Assembly: GCA_003332265.1 (NCBI GenBank)
Contig: QPGA01000005.1
Span: 37,658-101,657, forward strand
Length of the DNA stretch: 64,000 bases
Origin: Candidatus Accumulibacter meliphilus
Lineage (GTDB): Bacteria; Pseudomonadota; Gammaproteobacteria; Burkholderiales; Rhodocyclaceae
Reading direction: 5' to 3'
Shown: piece by piece, positions 17,351 through 25,491 of the stretch
How positions within the stretch are numbered: the first letter of the stretch is position 1
Layout: each line of letters starts with the position of its first letter
Notes under the pieces: model-generated
What the model was told of the DNA's origin: nothing
Seen by the model: the letters and a program-made list of their open reading frames with translations, nothing else
The model's database searches: none
Position numbers and translations under genes: made by a program

Positions 17351-19444
17351 ATGCCTGCCACGACCCACATCCCGAAGAGCACCCGCAAGGGTTCGATCAC
17401 CGTCACCGTGGTCGATGCCGGTGGCGACGGCGCCGTCCTGCGCGGCGCCTGGGTGAGCCTTTACGCCCCCCCCGACGATGTTGACTGCAGCAACTTCCCG
17501 GACACCAACTGGCAGCCGGAGCCGCGCAACTGGCTGGCCAGCGAACGCACCGACGGTGCGGGCCAGGTCACCTTTGCCGAGCTCGATCCCGCGTGCTACT
17601 TCGTGAAGTACGAGCACCACCCGAAGATGCTCGCGCAATGCGTCGACGTCGGGTCGGGTTGCACCGAGTCGGTATGTTTCCAGCTGCCGCTCGAGGCGCA
17701 GCTGGAAATCACCTTCATGAACGCCGACTGCCAGGATATCGCCTGTCGGCAACCGCGCGTCAATGACCGGGCGCAGGCGCGCTTCACCTTCAGTCACTCC
17801 GATGTGCTGGCCGCGCACGTGACGATGCAGTTGGCGCCGGGCATGACACGTGTGCGCAACGAAAAATTCGTTGCCACGATGCCGATGAAGAACGCCGGTA
17901 CGCAAGAAATCGGCGCGGCATTGGCGTTCAGATCGGAAGAGCACACGCCCAACGGGCAAGCAGGCGGGCAGCTGGCGGTGCTGGCCCTCGCGGAAGAATT
18001 CGACGTTGAAGAGCGCGAGCCGACGCCGATCAGCGGCAACCTCAATGTCGCGCTGGCACGCTCCGAGACCGCGCCGACGCCGGACCTGCGGCTGTGGGGG
18101 GCGATTCGCGCCAGCACCGAAGCGCTGTCGTTCGACAAGTACCTGCGCTTCATGGACTTGCTGTTCTGCAGCAACGGCCGGGAAAACCCGCCGGCGGCCG
18201 AAACGGCGGCTTACAACAGGCTGCTGCAAAGGCGCTTCCTGCCGTTTACCGACACCGACGCCTACCGCGTGCTGAAGGCTGCGACCGAAGCCTTCGTGAT
18301 GGTCAACTGCGGCGTGTTTACCGGCGACCCGGGGGTCACAGGCGACGCCGACGTGCTGGCCGATCTGAATGACTACCTGCGGCGGCGCGACCTCCCCAAG
18401 CCCGGGCGAGAGCCGTACCTGGAGCAGGTCGAAGGCATCGGCATGCTGCCGTATCTGGCGATCATCCGGCGCAAGTTGCCCGACGTCCCTTTCAACGAAC
18501 CGATCCGCCGCACCGAGCGTGAAGCCGATCTGTGCGAAGGCTTTGTGCAGGAGAAGCTGCGCAACCCCTGCCTGCTCGAACTCATCTGGTCCTACTGGCA
18601 TGAAGAGTGCATGCAGGTACAGGCGATGAACGCGATCACGCGACGCTTCCAGAACGTGCGCGGCACACGCCAGCCCGACCCGCTGGCGAACGTCGAGGTG
18701 AACCCCTTGCGGCCGCTGAACAACCTGCTGTGGGGCTATATCCAGGACGAGCAGCACCGCCTCACGGTGGCCCGGCGCAACGCTGAGTACGACCACCACT
18801 ACGGCTTGCGCCTCAAGGGTCGCGCGGTGTTCGATTTCCGACCCGCCGACACGCGCTCGAAGTTCGTCGAGGCCTTCCACCATTTGCTGAGACTGTGCAC
18901 GGTGTTCTACAAGCAGGATGACAACACCACCGTCAAGGCCGACGCCTTCGGCGTGCTCAACGCGCTGAAGGAAGTGCACCTGATCCTGTCGCAAGGTGCA
19001 CACAGCCAGTTCGGTGATCTGCCGCCGACCGCGCGGATCGAGATGCTGATCCAGCAGTGGCTGCTGTCGCGGCCCGAGTTTCGCGAGTTCCTGCCGACCC
19101 GGGTGATGGTTGCCTACCCCGAGCCGTGGATGGACCGGGTCGACGCGATGAAGAAGCTGCAGGGCTGGTCCGACACCAGCGTGGTGCACTTCCACAACCT
19201 GGCAGTGTTCGGCGAGCAGCTCCTGCTGTCGATCCGCTACGGTGCGTGGAGCACCGCGTTCGAGCCGACTCAGGCGTTCAATTTCGCGCGCTTCTGGCGG
19301 CCCCAGGTGCTCGGCTACATCCACGCCTATCGCGCCGCGACCGGTGTCGAACTGGGCGCGGAGACGGTCGAGACGCGCGTCGATTCCACCCTGCCTTCGG
19401 TACTGCTGCAAAGGCGCCTCGCCGCGCAGCAGCGGAGCGCGTGA
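17351..19444 (+). CDS. Large cluster protein with N-terminal prealbumin/Ig-like domain, otherwise unknown
   Basis: This 697-residue protein begins with a beta-sandwich of the carboxypeptidase-regulatory or SpaA type: GSITVTVVDAGGDGAVLRGA, WVSLYAPPDD, then a turn DGAGQVTFAELDPACYFVKY. A cysteine-rich patch follows (CVDVGSGCTESVC, DCQDIACRQP). Residues about 250-680 are helical and conserved-looking, without a domain I recognise (for example EEFDVEEREPTPISGNLNVA, LIWSYWHEECMQVQ and PLNNLLWGYIQDEQHRL). No signal peptide or membrane helix is visible. The ATG at 17351 has AAGGAGAA upstream. The gene lies between the HExxH gene and the PLP enzyme gene, which starts 12 bp after its stop, so a shared transcript is very likely. 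Confidence 0.72.
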   Translation: MPATTHIPKSTRKGSITVTVVDAGGDGAVLRGAWVSLYAPPDDVDCSNFPDTNWQPEPRNWLASERTDGAGQVTFAELDPACYFVKYEHHPKMLAQCVDVGSGCTESVCFQLPLEAQLEITFMNADCQDIACRQPRVNDRAQARFTFSHSDVLAAHVTMQLAPGMTRVRNEKFVATMPMKNAGTQEIGAALAFRSEEHTPNGQAGGQLAVLALAEEFDVEEREPTPISGNLNVALARSETAPTPDLRLWGAIRASTEALSFDKYLRFMDLLFCSNGRENPPAAETAAYNRLLQRRFLPFTDTDAYRVLKAATEAFVMVNCGVFTGDPGVTGDADVLADLNDYLRRRDLPKPGREPYLEQVEGIGMLPYLAIIRRKLPDVPFNEPIRRTEREADLCEGFVQEKLRNPCLLELIWSYWHEECMQVQAMNAITRRFQNVRGTRQPDPLANVEVNPLRPLNNLLWGYIQDEQHRLTVARRNAEYDHHYGLRLKGRAVFDFRPADTRSKFVEAFHHLLRLCTVFYKQDDNTTVKADAFGVLNALKEVHLILSQGAHSQFGDLPPTARIEMLIQQWLLSRPEFREFLPTRVMVAYPEPWMDRVDAMKKLQGWSDTSVVHFHNLAVFGEQLLLSIRYGAWSTAFEPTQAFNFARFWRPQVLGYIHAYRAATGVELGAETVETRVDSTLPSVLLQRRLAAQQRSA

Positions 19445-19456
19445 CGAGCAGCCGGC

Positions 19457-20524
19457 ATGTTGGACTTTGCCTCGTCGCTCTACCTTGGCCTGCGCCATGG
19501 CAGCCGCTCGCTCGAACCCTGGGAGGCGCTCAGCCTCGGCTGCCCGGCGGCCTTGCGCGAGCCCGTCGAGGCGCTCTCCACGGCCCGCGAACTGGCGACC
19601 CTCGTCGGCTGCGCGGCCGGCACCTTGCTGCCTTCCAGCTTTCACCTCTTCTGGGACCTGCTCGGTGTTCTGAGCCGTGAACCGATCGAGATCTTCATGG
19701 ACGCATCGACCTACCCGATCGCCCGCTGGGGTGCCGAGCACTGGGCTGCGAAAGGCGTGCCCTTGCAAACCTTCGCGCGCCATGACGCGGCTTGCCTGGC
19801 GCAATTGCTCGGGCGGCGCGGTAGCGGTCGACCGGTGGTGCTCAGCGACGGTGTCTGCCCGGGCAGCAACAGCCAGCCGCCATTGGCGGCCTACGCCGCG
19901 CTGGCACGCCGGCATGGTGGCTGCTTGCTGATCGACGATACCCAGGGCCTGGGCATTTACGGCCATCACCCTTCGCCGGCTGCAGCTTACGGACTCGACG
20001 GCGGCGGCTCGCTGCAGCGACACGGCCTCGCTGGCGACCATCTGATCGTCGGTGCCTCGCTCGCCAAGGGATTCGGCGTACCGGTGGCACTGCTCGCCGG
20101 CGACGCGGCGCTGCTGCGCCGCTTCGCGCGCGACAGCGCCAGCCGCGAGCACATGAGTCCGCCGTCAATGGCGGTGATTCGTGCCGCTCAGCACGCGCTG
20201 GCTGTGAACCGAGACGACGGCGAGTGCCTGCGCTTGCGGCTGTGGCGTGCCGTGCGGCGGCTGCGCGCCGGTCTCGGTGCACTGGACATCGCCACACGCG
20301 GCGGCGACTTCCCGGTGCAAACGCTGCTTGCGCCGCCGTCGACCGATGTGCAGCAGCTGCACACCCATCTGTTGCAGGCCGGCGTGCGCACTGTTCTGCA
20401 CCGCGATCGCGGCGGCGGGGCGCAACTCAGTTTCCTGGTCCGCGCCGAGCACGATGCAACGCAGATCGACCACGCCGTGGCGCAACTGGCGCAAGTGCGG
20501 CATGCCGCATGGGAGCCGGCATGA
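19457..20524 (+). CDS. PLP-dependent alpha-oxoamine synthase-like (aminotransferase class I/II fold) enzyme
   Basis: This 355-residue protein has the fold-type I PLP pattern: LLIDDTQGLGIYG, where D160 would hold the pyridine nitrogen, and GASLAKGFGVPVALLAG, where K204 would form the Schiff base. The layout is closest to 8-amino-7-oxononanoate and 2-amino-3-ketobutyrate ligases, but it is about 40 residues short. The usual D-E-A-H motif reads D-D-T-Q, so the conserved histidine is replaced by glutamine. In the family the enzyme condenses an amino acid with an acyl-CoA; the substrate here is unknown. No biotin genes are nearby, so a biosynthetic or modification role inside the cluster is more likely. 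Confidence 0.78.
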   Translation: MLDFASSLYLGLRHGSRSLEPWEALSLGCPAALREPVEALSTARELATLVGCAAGTLLPSSFHLFWDLLGVLSREPIEIFMDASTYPIARWGAEHWAAKGVPLQTFARHDAACLAQLLGRRGSGRPVVLSDGVCPGSNSQPPLAAYAALARRHGGCLLIDDTQGLGIYGHHPSPAAAYGLDGGGSLQRHGLAGDHLIVGASLAKGFGVPVALLAGDAALLRRFARDSASREHMSPPSMAVIRAAQHALAVNRDDGECLRLRLWRAVRRLRAGLGALDIATRGGDFPVQTLLAPPSTDVQQLHTHLLQAGVRTVLHRDRGGGAQLSFLVRAEHDATQIDHAVAQLAQVRHAAWEPA

Positions 20525-20589
20525 AGGCAAAGCATTGATGCCGCTTCACGCTTCACAAGTGACTTCGCCCCTGTCAACAGGAGACCACT

Positions 20590-21972
20590 ATGCACAAGAT
20601 GAGCTGCCAATGCCCAAAGTGCCAGACCGGCACCGGAGCCGAATTCCAGGCCTTCGAATTTGAGGCCTTCAATTTCGAGGCCTTCGATTTCGAGATGTCG
20701 CCTCAGGGCGAGTTCGAGTTCGAGTTCGAGTTCGAGTTCGAGGACGAAAGCGAAGACGAAGCGCTGTACGAATATGGCGCAGTGGACGAATACGAGGAGG
20801 AAGCCAGCTTCGGCTCGCGCGACGCCGCGAGCCCGATCAGCGATGAAGAAGAGGCCGCGGCCTGGGATTCGGAACGACGACGTGGCCGTGCCGCATCGTC
20901 GGCTCGTTCGAAGCCGCAGGCTAGCCCCTCGCGTTCCGGATCGAAGGCCGGTTCGCGGCCAACATCACCTTCGCGCTCCAGGCCGCCAAGCCGGAATGCG
21001 CGGCGGCTACGGTCACGCTTCGCCGCGCCGGCGGCGCCATGCGTGTGCCCGGTTCATGGCACGGAGTACGTGCGCTGGATACAAAGCACACTGAACCAGG
21101 TCGAGTCGGCAAGTTTGCCGGTCGACGGGGTGATGAACGCAGCCACGCGCAACGCATTGCGCCGCTTCCAGAGCCGCAAGCGCTTGCCCGTGGATGGCAT
21201 CGCCGGGCCGGAGGTTGAACAGGCACTGCGCGATGCACGCCGCCCGAGCGATGCCGGGGTGCCAGGTGACGAGCAGAGGCAAGACCAGGGTGAGGTCTAT
21301 GAGTTTGAAACGCTGGAGCTTGAAGCGCCAACCAGGATGCCGACGCTGCGCCGTGGCTCGCGTGGCTCGGTGGTTGCCGATCTGCAGCGCCGGCTCGGCG
21401 CCGCCGGGTTCAATGCGGGCGCAGCCGACGGCATCTTCGGTTCGAACACTGACGCGGCAGTGCGGGCCTTCCAGCGCGCGCGTGGTTTGAGCGCCGACGG
21501 CATTGTTGGCTCCATGACCTGGGGCGCGCTGCTCAACGCGGCACCCGGTTCAGCAACGCCTGCGCCAGGCGGGAGCCCGTGGGGCGCCGGTGCAGGAGCA
21601 ATCCGCTACGGCAAGGGCTGGGGTGGGTCGGAGGGGGTGGCTGACGCCGCGAAAGCAATCGCCGGCTCGATGGGTATCCCCGTGACGAGCGAAAAGCGCA
21701 ACCTTGCCGACACCCGCCGTGTCGGCTCCAGCACAGATTCGGACCACTACACCGGCAACGCAAACGCCTTTGCCACCGACCTCGGAGTGAGTGGATCACG
21801 CGGCGACGAGCTGGCGCGTGCCATCGCCGCGAAGTACGGCATCCCGCAAAGCGTGATCGGCACCTACACACGCACCACGATCCCGGTGCAGGACCGGCGC
21901 TACTCGTTGCAACTGCTCTGGAAGGTGAGCGGCCACTTCGACCACGTGCACCTCGGGATTAGAAGGGTGTGA
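20590..21972 (+). CDS. Acidic-tagged double peptidoglycan-binding protein with M15-like C-terminal domain
   Basis: This 460-residue protein starts MHKMSCQCPKCQTG, a C-x-C-x-x-C motif. A repetitive tag of AFEFEAFNFEAFDFE and alternating FE pairs follows (residues about 20-60), then a basic low-complexity linker rich in Ser, Arg and Pro. Two PG_binding_1 domains come next (WIQSTLNQVESASLPVDGVM and VADLQRRLGAAGFNAGAADG). The C-terminal domain carries SSTDSDHYTGNANAFATDL and HFDHVHLGIR, consistent with the H-to-D and HxH zinc ligands of M15/extensin-like peptidases. The likely substrate is peptidoglycan. No Sec signal is seen. The linker, both binding domains and the spacer are closely duplicated in the next gene. 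Confidence 0.8.
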   Translation: MHKMSCQCPKCQTGTGAEFQAFEFEAFNFEAFDFEMSPQGEFEFEFEFEFEDESEDEALYEYGAVDEYEEEASFGSRDAASPISDEEEAAAWDSERRRGRAASSARSKPQASPSRSGSKAGSRPTSPSRSRPPSRNARRLRSRFAAPAAPCVCPVHGTEYVRWIQSTLNQVESASLPVDGVMNAATRNALRRFQSRKRLPVDGIAGPEVEQALRDARRPSDAGVPGDEQRQDQGEVYEFETLELEAPTRMPTLRRGSRGSVVADLQRRLGAAGFNAGAADGIFGSNTDAAVRAFQRARGLSADGIVGSMTWGALLNAAPGSATPAPGGSPWGAGAGAIRYGKGWGGSEGVADAAKAIAGSMGIPVTSEKRNLADTRRVGSSTDSDHYTGNANAFATDLGVSGSRGDELARAIAAKYGIPQSVIGTYTRTTIPVQDRRYSLQLLWKVSGHFDHVHLGIRRV

Positions 21973-22106
21973 ACGACAGCTCCGGGCAGCGCCATCGAGG
22001 TGCAAGGCGACATCCGGCAAGCGCAGAGATGAAATAGGGAAGCGAGAAGCCCCTTCGGCGACGCGGTTTGCTTATCGACGCATCAAGCACACAGAGGAGA
22101 AACACC

Positions 22107-23381
22107 ATGGACAGAGTTGAGTTCGAGCTCGTACCGTTCGCGCCTGTCGACGAGTACGAAATGGAAGGCGATGGCTGGGAGTTGGAGCAGTCGCGTGGCC
22201 GTGCCGCATCGCGCGGTCGTTCGAAGCCGCGCACACAGTCCCGTTCCGGAGCACGCGCTGGTTTGCGGCCAAAGCCGCGCTCCAGGTCACCGATCTTCGA
22301 ACCTGCGGCGCCATGCATCTGCCCCGTTCATGGCACGGAGTACCTGCGCTGGGTGCAAAGCACGCTGAACCAGGTCGAGTCTGCGGGCCTGCCGGTCAAT
22401 GGCGTCATGAGTGCTGCCACGCGCCGCGCCCTGCGCAAGTTCCAGGGCCGCAAGGGTCTGCTGGTCGACGGCATCGCCGGGCCGGAGGTTGAACAGGCCC
22501 TGCGCGATGCACGCCGCCCGACCGATGCCGGGGCAAAGGCCGACGAGCCAGGGCAAGACCAGGGCGAGATCGACGAGTACGAAACGCTGGAGCCTGAAGC
22601 GCCCACCAGGACGCCGACATTGCGCCGCGGCTCGCGCGGTTCGGGCGTGGCCGATCTGCAGCGCCGGCTCGGCGCTGCAGGTTTCAATGCGGGAGCGGCC
22701 GACGGTATCTTCGGGGCGAAGACCGATGCGGCTGTGCGCGCGTTTCAGCGCGCGCGCGGTCTCGCTGTCGACGGCATCGTTGGTTCAAGAACCTGGGGAG
22801 CGCTGCTCGGTACATCGCCAAGCGTCCCGGGCGGTGGCGGCTCAGCGACGAATGAATGGCTGCTGCCCGCCAGCGTGCGCACCGCCGGCGACGCCCAGAC
22901 CGTGCGCTATGACTCGCCGCCGGCGTGGATCGGCATGCCGGGCAATTGCACCGGCACCTTCACAGCCGGTGCGGCAGCGCTGAAGGCTCACATCCTGGCG
23001 ACCTTTGCCGGCGTTTCAAGCATCGGCGGCTATTCGTGCCGAGCCAACAGCGCCAACCGCTCCGAGACATCGGTTCACGGCACGGGCCGAGCCCTGGACA
23101 TCATGATCCCGACGCTCGGCGGCCGCGCCAACAGCGCCATCGGCGACCCGATCGCCAACTGGCTGGTGCGCAACGCCGCAGCGATTGGCGTGCAATACAT
23201 CATCTGGAACCGCATGCGCTGGAGCGGCGGCCGCACGCCGCGCGTGGCGCGATACAGCGGCCCCAATCCGCACATCGACCATGTGCATGTCGAAATCAAC
23301 AACGACGGCGCACGTCAGCGTACGCCGTGGTTCACCAATCCCGGGCAGGCCAGAGAGACTGAATTCGAAATGGCATGGTGA
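22107..23381 (+). CDS. Tagged double peptidoglycan-binding protein with M15/extensin-like C-terminal domain
   Basis: This 424-residue protein is a sister of the preceding one. A short acidic tag (MDRVEFELVPFAPVDEYEME) and a basic linker lead into two PG_binding_1 domains almost identical to those next door (PAAPCICPVHGTEYLRWVQS, GLPVNGVM, then DLQRRLGAAGFNAGAADGIF). The C-terminal domain differs: SVHGTGRALDIMIP and HIDHVHVEIN give the M15-type H...D and HxH pattern of an endopeptidase or carboxypeptidase. It ends ETEFEMAW, repeating the tag style. The ATG at 22107 follows AGAGGAGA; the open frame from 22068 lacks such a site. The shared N-terminal halves and different catalytic ends suggest duplication with domain swap. 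Confidence 0.82.
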   Translation: MDRVEFELVPFAPVDEYEMEGDGWELEQSRGRAASRGRSKPRTQSRSGARAGLRPKPRSRSPIFEPAAPCICPVHGTEYLRWVQSTLNQVESAGLPVNGVMSAATRRALRKFQGRKGLLVDGIAGPEVEQALRDARRPTDAGAKADEPGQDQGEIDEYETLEPEAPTRTPTLRRGSRGSGVADLQRRLGAAGFNAGAADGIFGAKTDAAVRAFQRARGLAVDGIVGSRTWGALLGTSPSVPGGGGSATNEWLLPASVRTAGDAQTVRYDSPPAWIGMPGNCTGTFTAGAAALKAHILATFAGVSSIGGYSCRANSANRSETSVHGTGRALDIMIPTLGGRANSAIGDPIANWLVRNAAAIGVQYIIWNRMRWSGGRTPRVARYSGPNPHIDHVHVEINNDGARQRTPWFTNPGQARETEFEMAW

Positions 23382-23413
23382 GGAAGACCGGCCGCCTTGA
23401 AAGGAGCGACGAC

Positions 23414-24556
23414 ATGTACGACATGTACGGAAAGGACGTCAACACGACAGGATTTCAGCGCTGGCCGCAGGTCGAGATATTTCACCCCGGCGAGATAGAG
23501 CGTTATGTCGGCAGCGCGCCGAAGCCGCCACCCCATGCTGCGTGTCGCGCAGATCCCTTGCTCTTCCGTTGCTTTCGATCCTACCGGACCGAGCTCGAAG
23601 CCTGGCACGAAGAGCAACTCGACCGCCTGGTGATCGACATCGTCAGCCGCGACCTCGACGGCAAGCCCGTCGCGCATGTACTGATGATCGGGCACGCCGC
23701 CAAGTGGAGGGCGAGCGACGACAAGTTCGCATTGGGGCAAGGACGTGCGGAAGCGGTAGAGCAAGGACTGCGTCGCCGACTCAAGCTGCACAGCAACGCG
23801 CTGGCGAGCCTGCCCATCACCGCGCTGAGCCTTGGCGACATGCTTTCAGAAGCGTCCAACGCGACGCAAACGGGGCGCAGCCTCAATCGCAGGGTATCGG
23901 TCAAGCTGCTCCTGGCGCCGCCGCCAGCAAACAAGACGAAATGCCAAGCGATTTCCGACGGCAGTTTGCGTGAGGCGGTGTTCGCGATCCTGGGTAGACG
24001 GCCCGAACAGTTCCAGGTGGCCAAGGAACTGTTCGCCTTCATCCGCCGGGCCGACAGCCTGGCGTGCAAGGCCCTGGGCAGCGCGACGGGAGCGATGGGC
24101 CCTGCCGCGCGCCTGGCCTGCATGTTCCTGAACAGTTTCGTCGAGACGCTCGCTAGCGAATTCGAGAACGATCCCGCCGTCCAGCTGGCTTTTGTGCGCG
24201 GCTCGGCTTACGCGCTCATGGACGCAGCGACGAACAGACAACGGCCGCTCAGCAGGATCCGCGGCGGCGCCAAGCTCGTGCGCGCCTTTTCGCTCGGCTA
24301 CAGACACACCAGCGGGCGCCTGCTGACCCTGCGGGAAGACGCCAGGCTGCGCCCCAAGCTGGACGACCTCCTTGCCGCGATCGCCTGTCGTGACCCCCGC
24401 TCGTCGGCGTTGCGAACGATCTATCTGGCCATACTCGCCGTCGTGCGCAGCGAGTCGCCTTCGCTGGGCAGCAACGTCTTCATCGGCGCATCGGGGAACT
24501 GTGCTTTCGACTATCCAAGAATCCGGCATTTCAATTGCGGGCCCCTGCCCGACTGA
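23414..24556 (+). CDS. OmpA-like domain protein of the sigma-54 cluster
   Basis: This 380-residue protein has an OmpA/MotB-like region at about residues 85-165: HVLMIGHAAKWRASDDKFAL, then GQGRAEAVEQGLRRRL and SLNRRVSVKLL. This matches the G-H-x, G-x-x-R-A-x-A-V and NRRV elements that contact peptidoglycan in OmpA-type domains. The remaining 200 residues are helical and unrecognised. No signal peptide is visible, as with the other cluster proteins. The ATG at 23414 has AAGGAG 8 bases upstream; an in-frame ATG at 23375 overlaps the previous gene's stop and is less likely. A copy of dispersed repeat R1 follows the stop. Confidence 0.72.
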   Translation: MYDMYGKDVNTTGFQRWPQVEIFHPGEIERYVGSAPKPPPHAACRADPLLFRCFRSYRTELEAWHEEQLDRLVIDIVSRDLDGKPVAHVLMIGHAAKWRASDDKFALGQGRAEAVEQGLRRRLKLHSNALASLPITALSLGDMLSEASNATQTGRSLNRRVSVKLLLAPPPANKTKCQAISDGSLREAVFAILGRRPEQFQVAKELFAFIRRADSLACKALGSATGAMGPAARLACMFLNSFVETLASEFENDPAVQLAFVRGSAYALMDAATNRQRPLSRIRGGAKLVRAFSLGYRHTSGRLLTLREDARLRPKLDDLLAAIACRDPRSSALRTIYLAILAVVRSESPSLGSNVFIGASGNCAFDYPRIRHFNCGPLPD

Positions 24557-24567
24557 TGCCTCGCCAA

Positions 24568-24690
24568 CGGTCATGACATGGCGTGATACCCCGGATCATG
24601 AAAGTCATGACCGCCCCCCTCTTCCCCCGGCCCTTCTCCCGCAAGGGGAGAAGGGAGTTTCGTGAGTCGCATGCGCGACTTTCACATTAA
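24568..24690 (+). repeat. Dispersed hairpin repeat R1, full copy A
   Basis: Three inverted repeats lie in a row: GGTCATGAC with GTCATGACC; CCCTTCTCCC with GGGAGAAGGG across GCAAG; and GTGAGTCGC with GCGACTTTCAC. It ends ACATTAA. Near-identical copies lie at 56636 and 56749, a reverse copy at 26941 and a partial copy at 5776. Confidence 0.85.
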
Positions 24691-24714
24691 CTACAGCGCA
24701 AGGAAGCGGCCCGA

Positions 24715-25491
24715 ATGATCATCGACTGCCACTGCCACGCCGGCCTCGGCGACGGTCTCACCGGCCCCTGGGACACTGCAGCGCCACTGCACAACTACCT
24801 GCGCCGCTGCGCCGCCGCCGGCATCCGGCGCAGCGTGGTCTTCTCTGCCTTCCACTCCGACTACGCCAAGGCCAACCGCGAGGTCGCCCGCCTGGTCGCC
24901 AGCCGGCGTGACCGGCTCTACGGCTTTGCCTTCGTACACGCCGGGCGCGACCGCGGCCGCGTGCGGGCGATGGTACGCGAGGCGGTGCAGGAGCACGGTT
25001 TTGTCGGCATCAAGGTGCACCGGCACGACGCGCGCATAACGCGAGAAGTCTGCGAAGCGGCGCGCGAGTTCCATTTGCCGCTGCTCTACGACATCGCCGG
25101 CGAGGTATCGGTGTGCGAGTTGCTGGCGCAGCAATATCCCGATGTCGATTTCATCATTCCGCACCTGGGCAGCTTCGCCGACGACTGGGGGGCACAACTG
25201 GCGCTGATCGACCACTTGGTTCGCCACCCGAACATGCACGCCGACACCGCCGGCGTGCGTCGTTTCGATCTGCTGGAACAGGCGCTGCGGCGCGCCGGCG
25301 CACACAAGCTGCTGTTCGGCTCCGACGGCCCCTGGCTGCACCCGGCAGTCGAGCTGAGCAAGCTGCGCCTGCTGCGGCTGCCAGCGCAAGACGAAGCGCT
25401 GGTCCTCGGCGGCAATTTCATGCGCCTGATCGGACGCATCACTGCGTGGCCCGCTGGTTGGCGCGGCGGATCTGCAATGCCCGGTCGGTGA
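24715..25491 (+). CDS. Amidohydrolase-family TIM-barrel metal hydrolase
   Basis: This 258-residue protein starts MIIDCHCHAGLGDG, giving the first-strand HxH metal site. It continues with GIKVHRH, IPHLGSF and LLFGSDGPWLHP, which place the later histidines and the catalytic aspartate of the COG2159/amidohydrolase-2 type (decarboxylases and hydrolases). The substrate cannot be inferred. The ATG at 24715 follows AAGGAAG. It is separated from the tagged-protein genes by repeat R1, so it may be a separate transcript. Its 3' end overlaps the convergent sigma-54 activator gene by 53 bp; the last 20 residues (TAWPAGWRGGSAMPGR) lie in that overlap and are probably not conserved. Confidence 0.85.
   Translation: MIIDCHCHAGLGDGLTGPWDTAAPLHNYLRRCAAAGIRRSVVFSAFHSDYAKANREVARLVASRRDRLYGFAFVHAGRDRGRVRAMVREAVQEHGFVGIKVHRHDARITREVCEAAREFHLPLLYDIAGEVSVCELLAQQYPDVDFIIPHLGSFADDWGAQLALIDHLVRHPNMHADTAGVRRFDLLEQALRRAGAHKLLFGSDGPWLHPAVELSKLRLLRLPAQDEALVLGGNFMRLIGRITAWPAGWRGGSAMPGR

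Noticed and set aside
17252-20152. Long open frame of 966 codons on the minus strand
   Set aside because: It is antisense to three real genes with domain motifs and good starts. High-GC codon bias keeps this frame open, and its translation has no domain pattern.
22068-22106. Upstream extension of the gene at 22107
   Set aside because: No ribosome-binding site there, whereas AGAGGAGA precedes the ATG at 22107 and the tag begins there.
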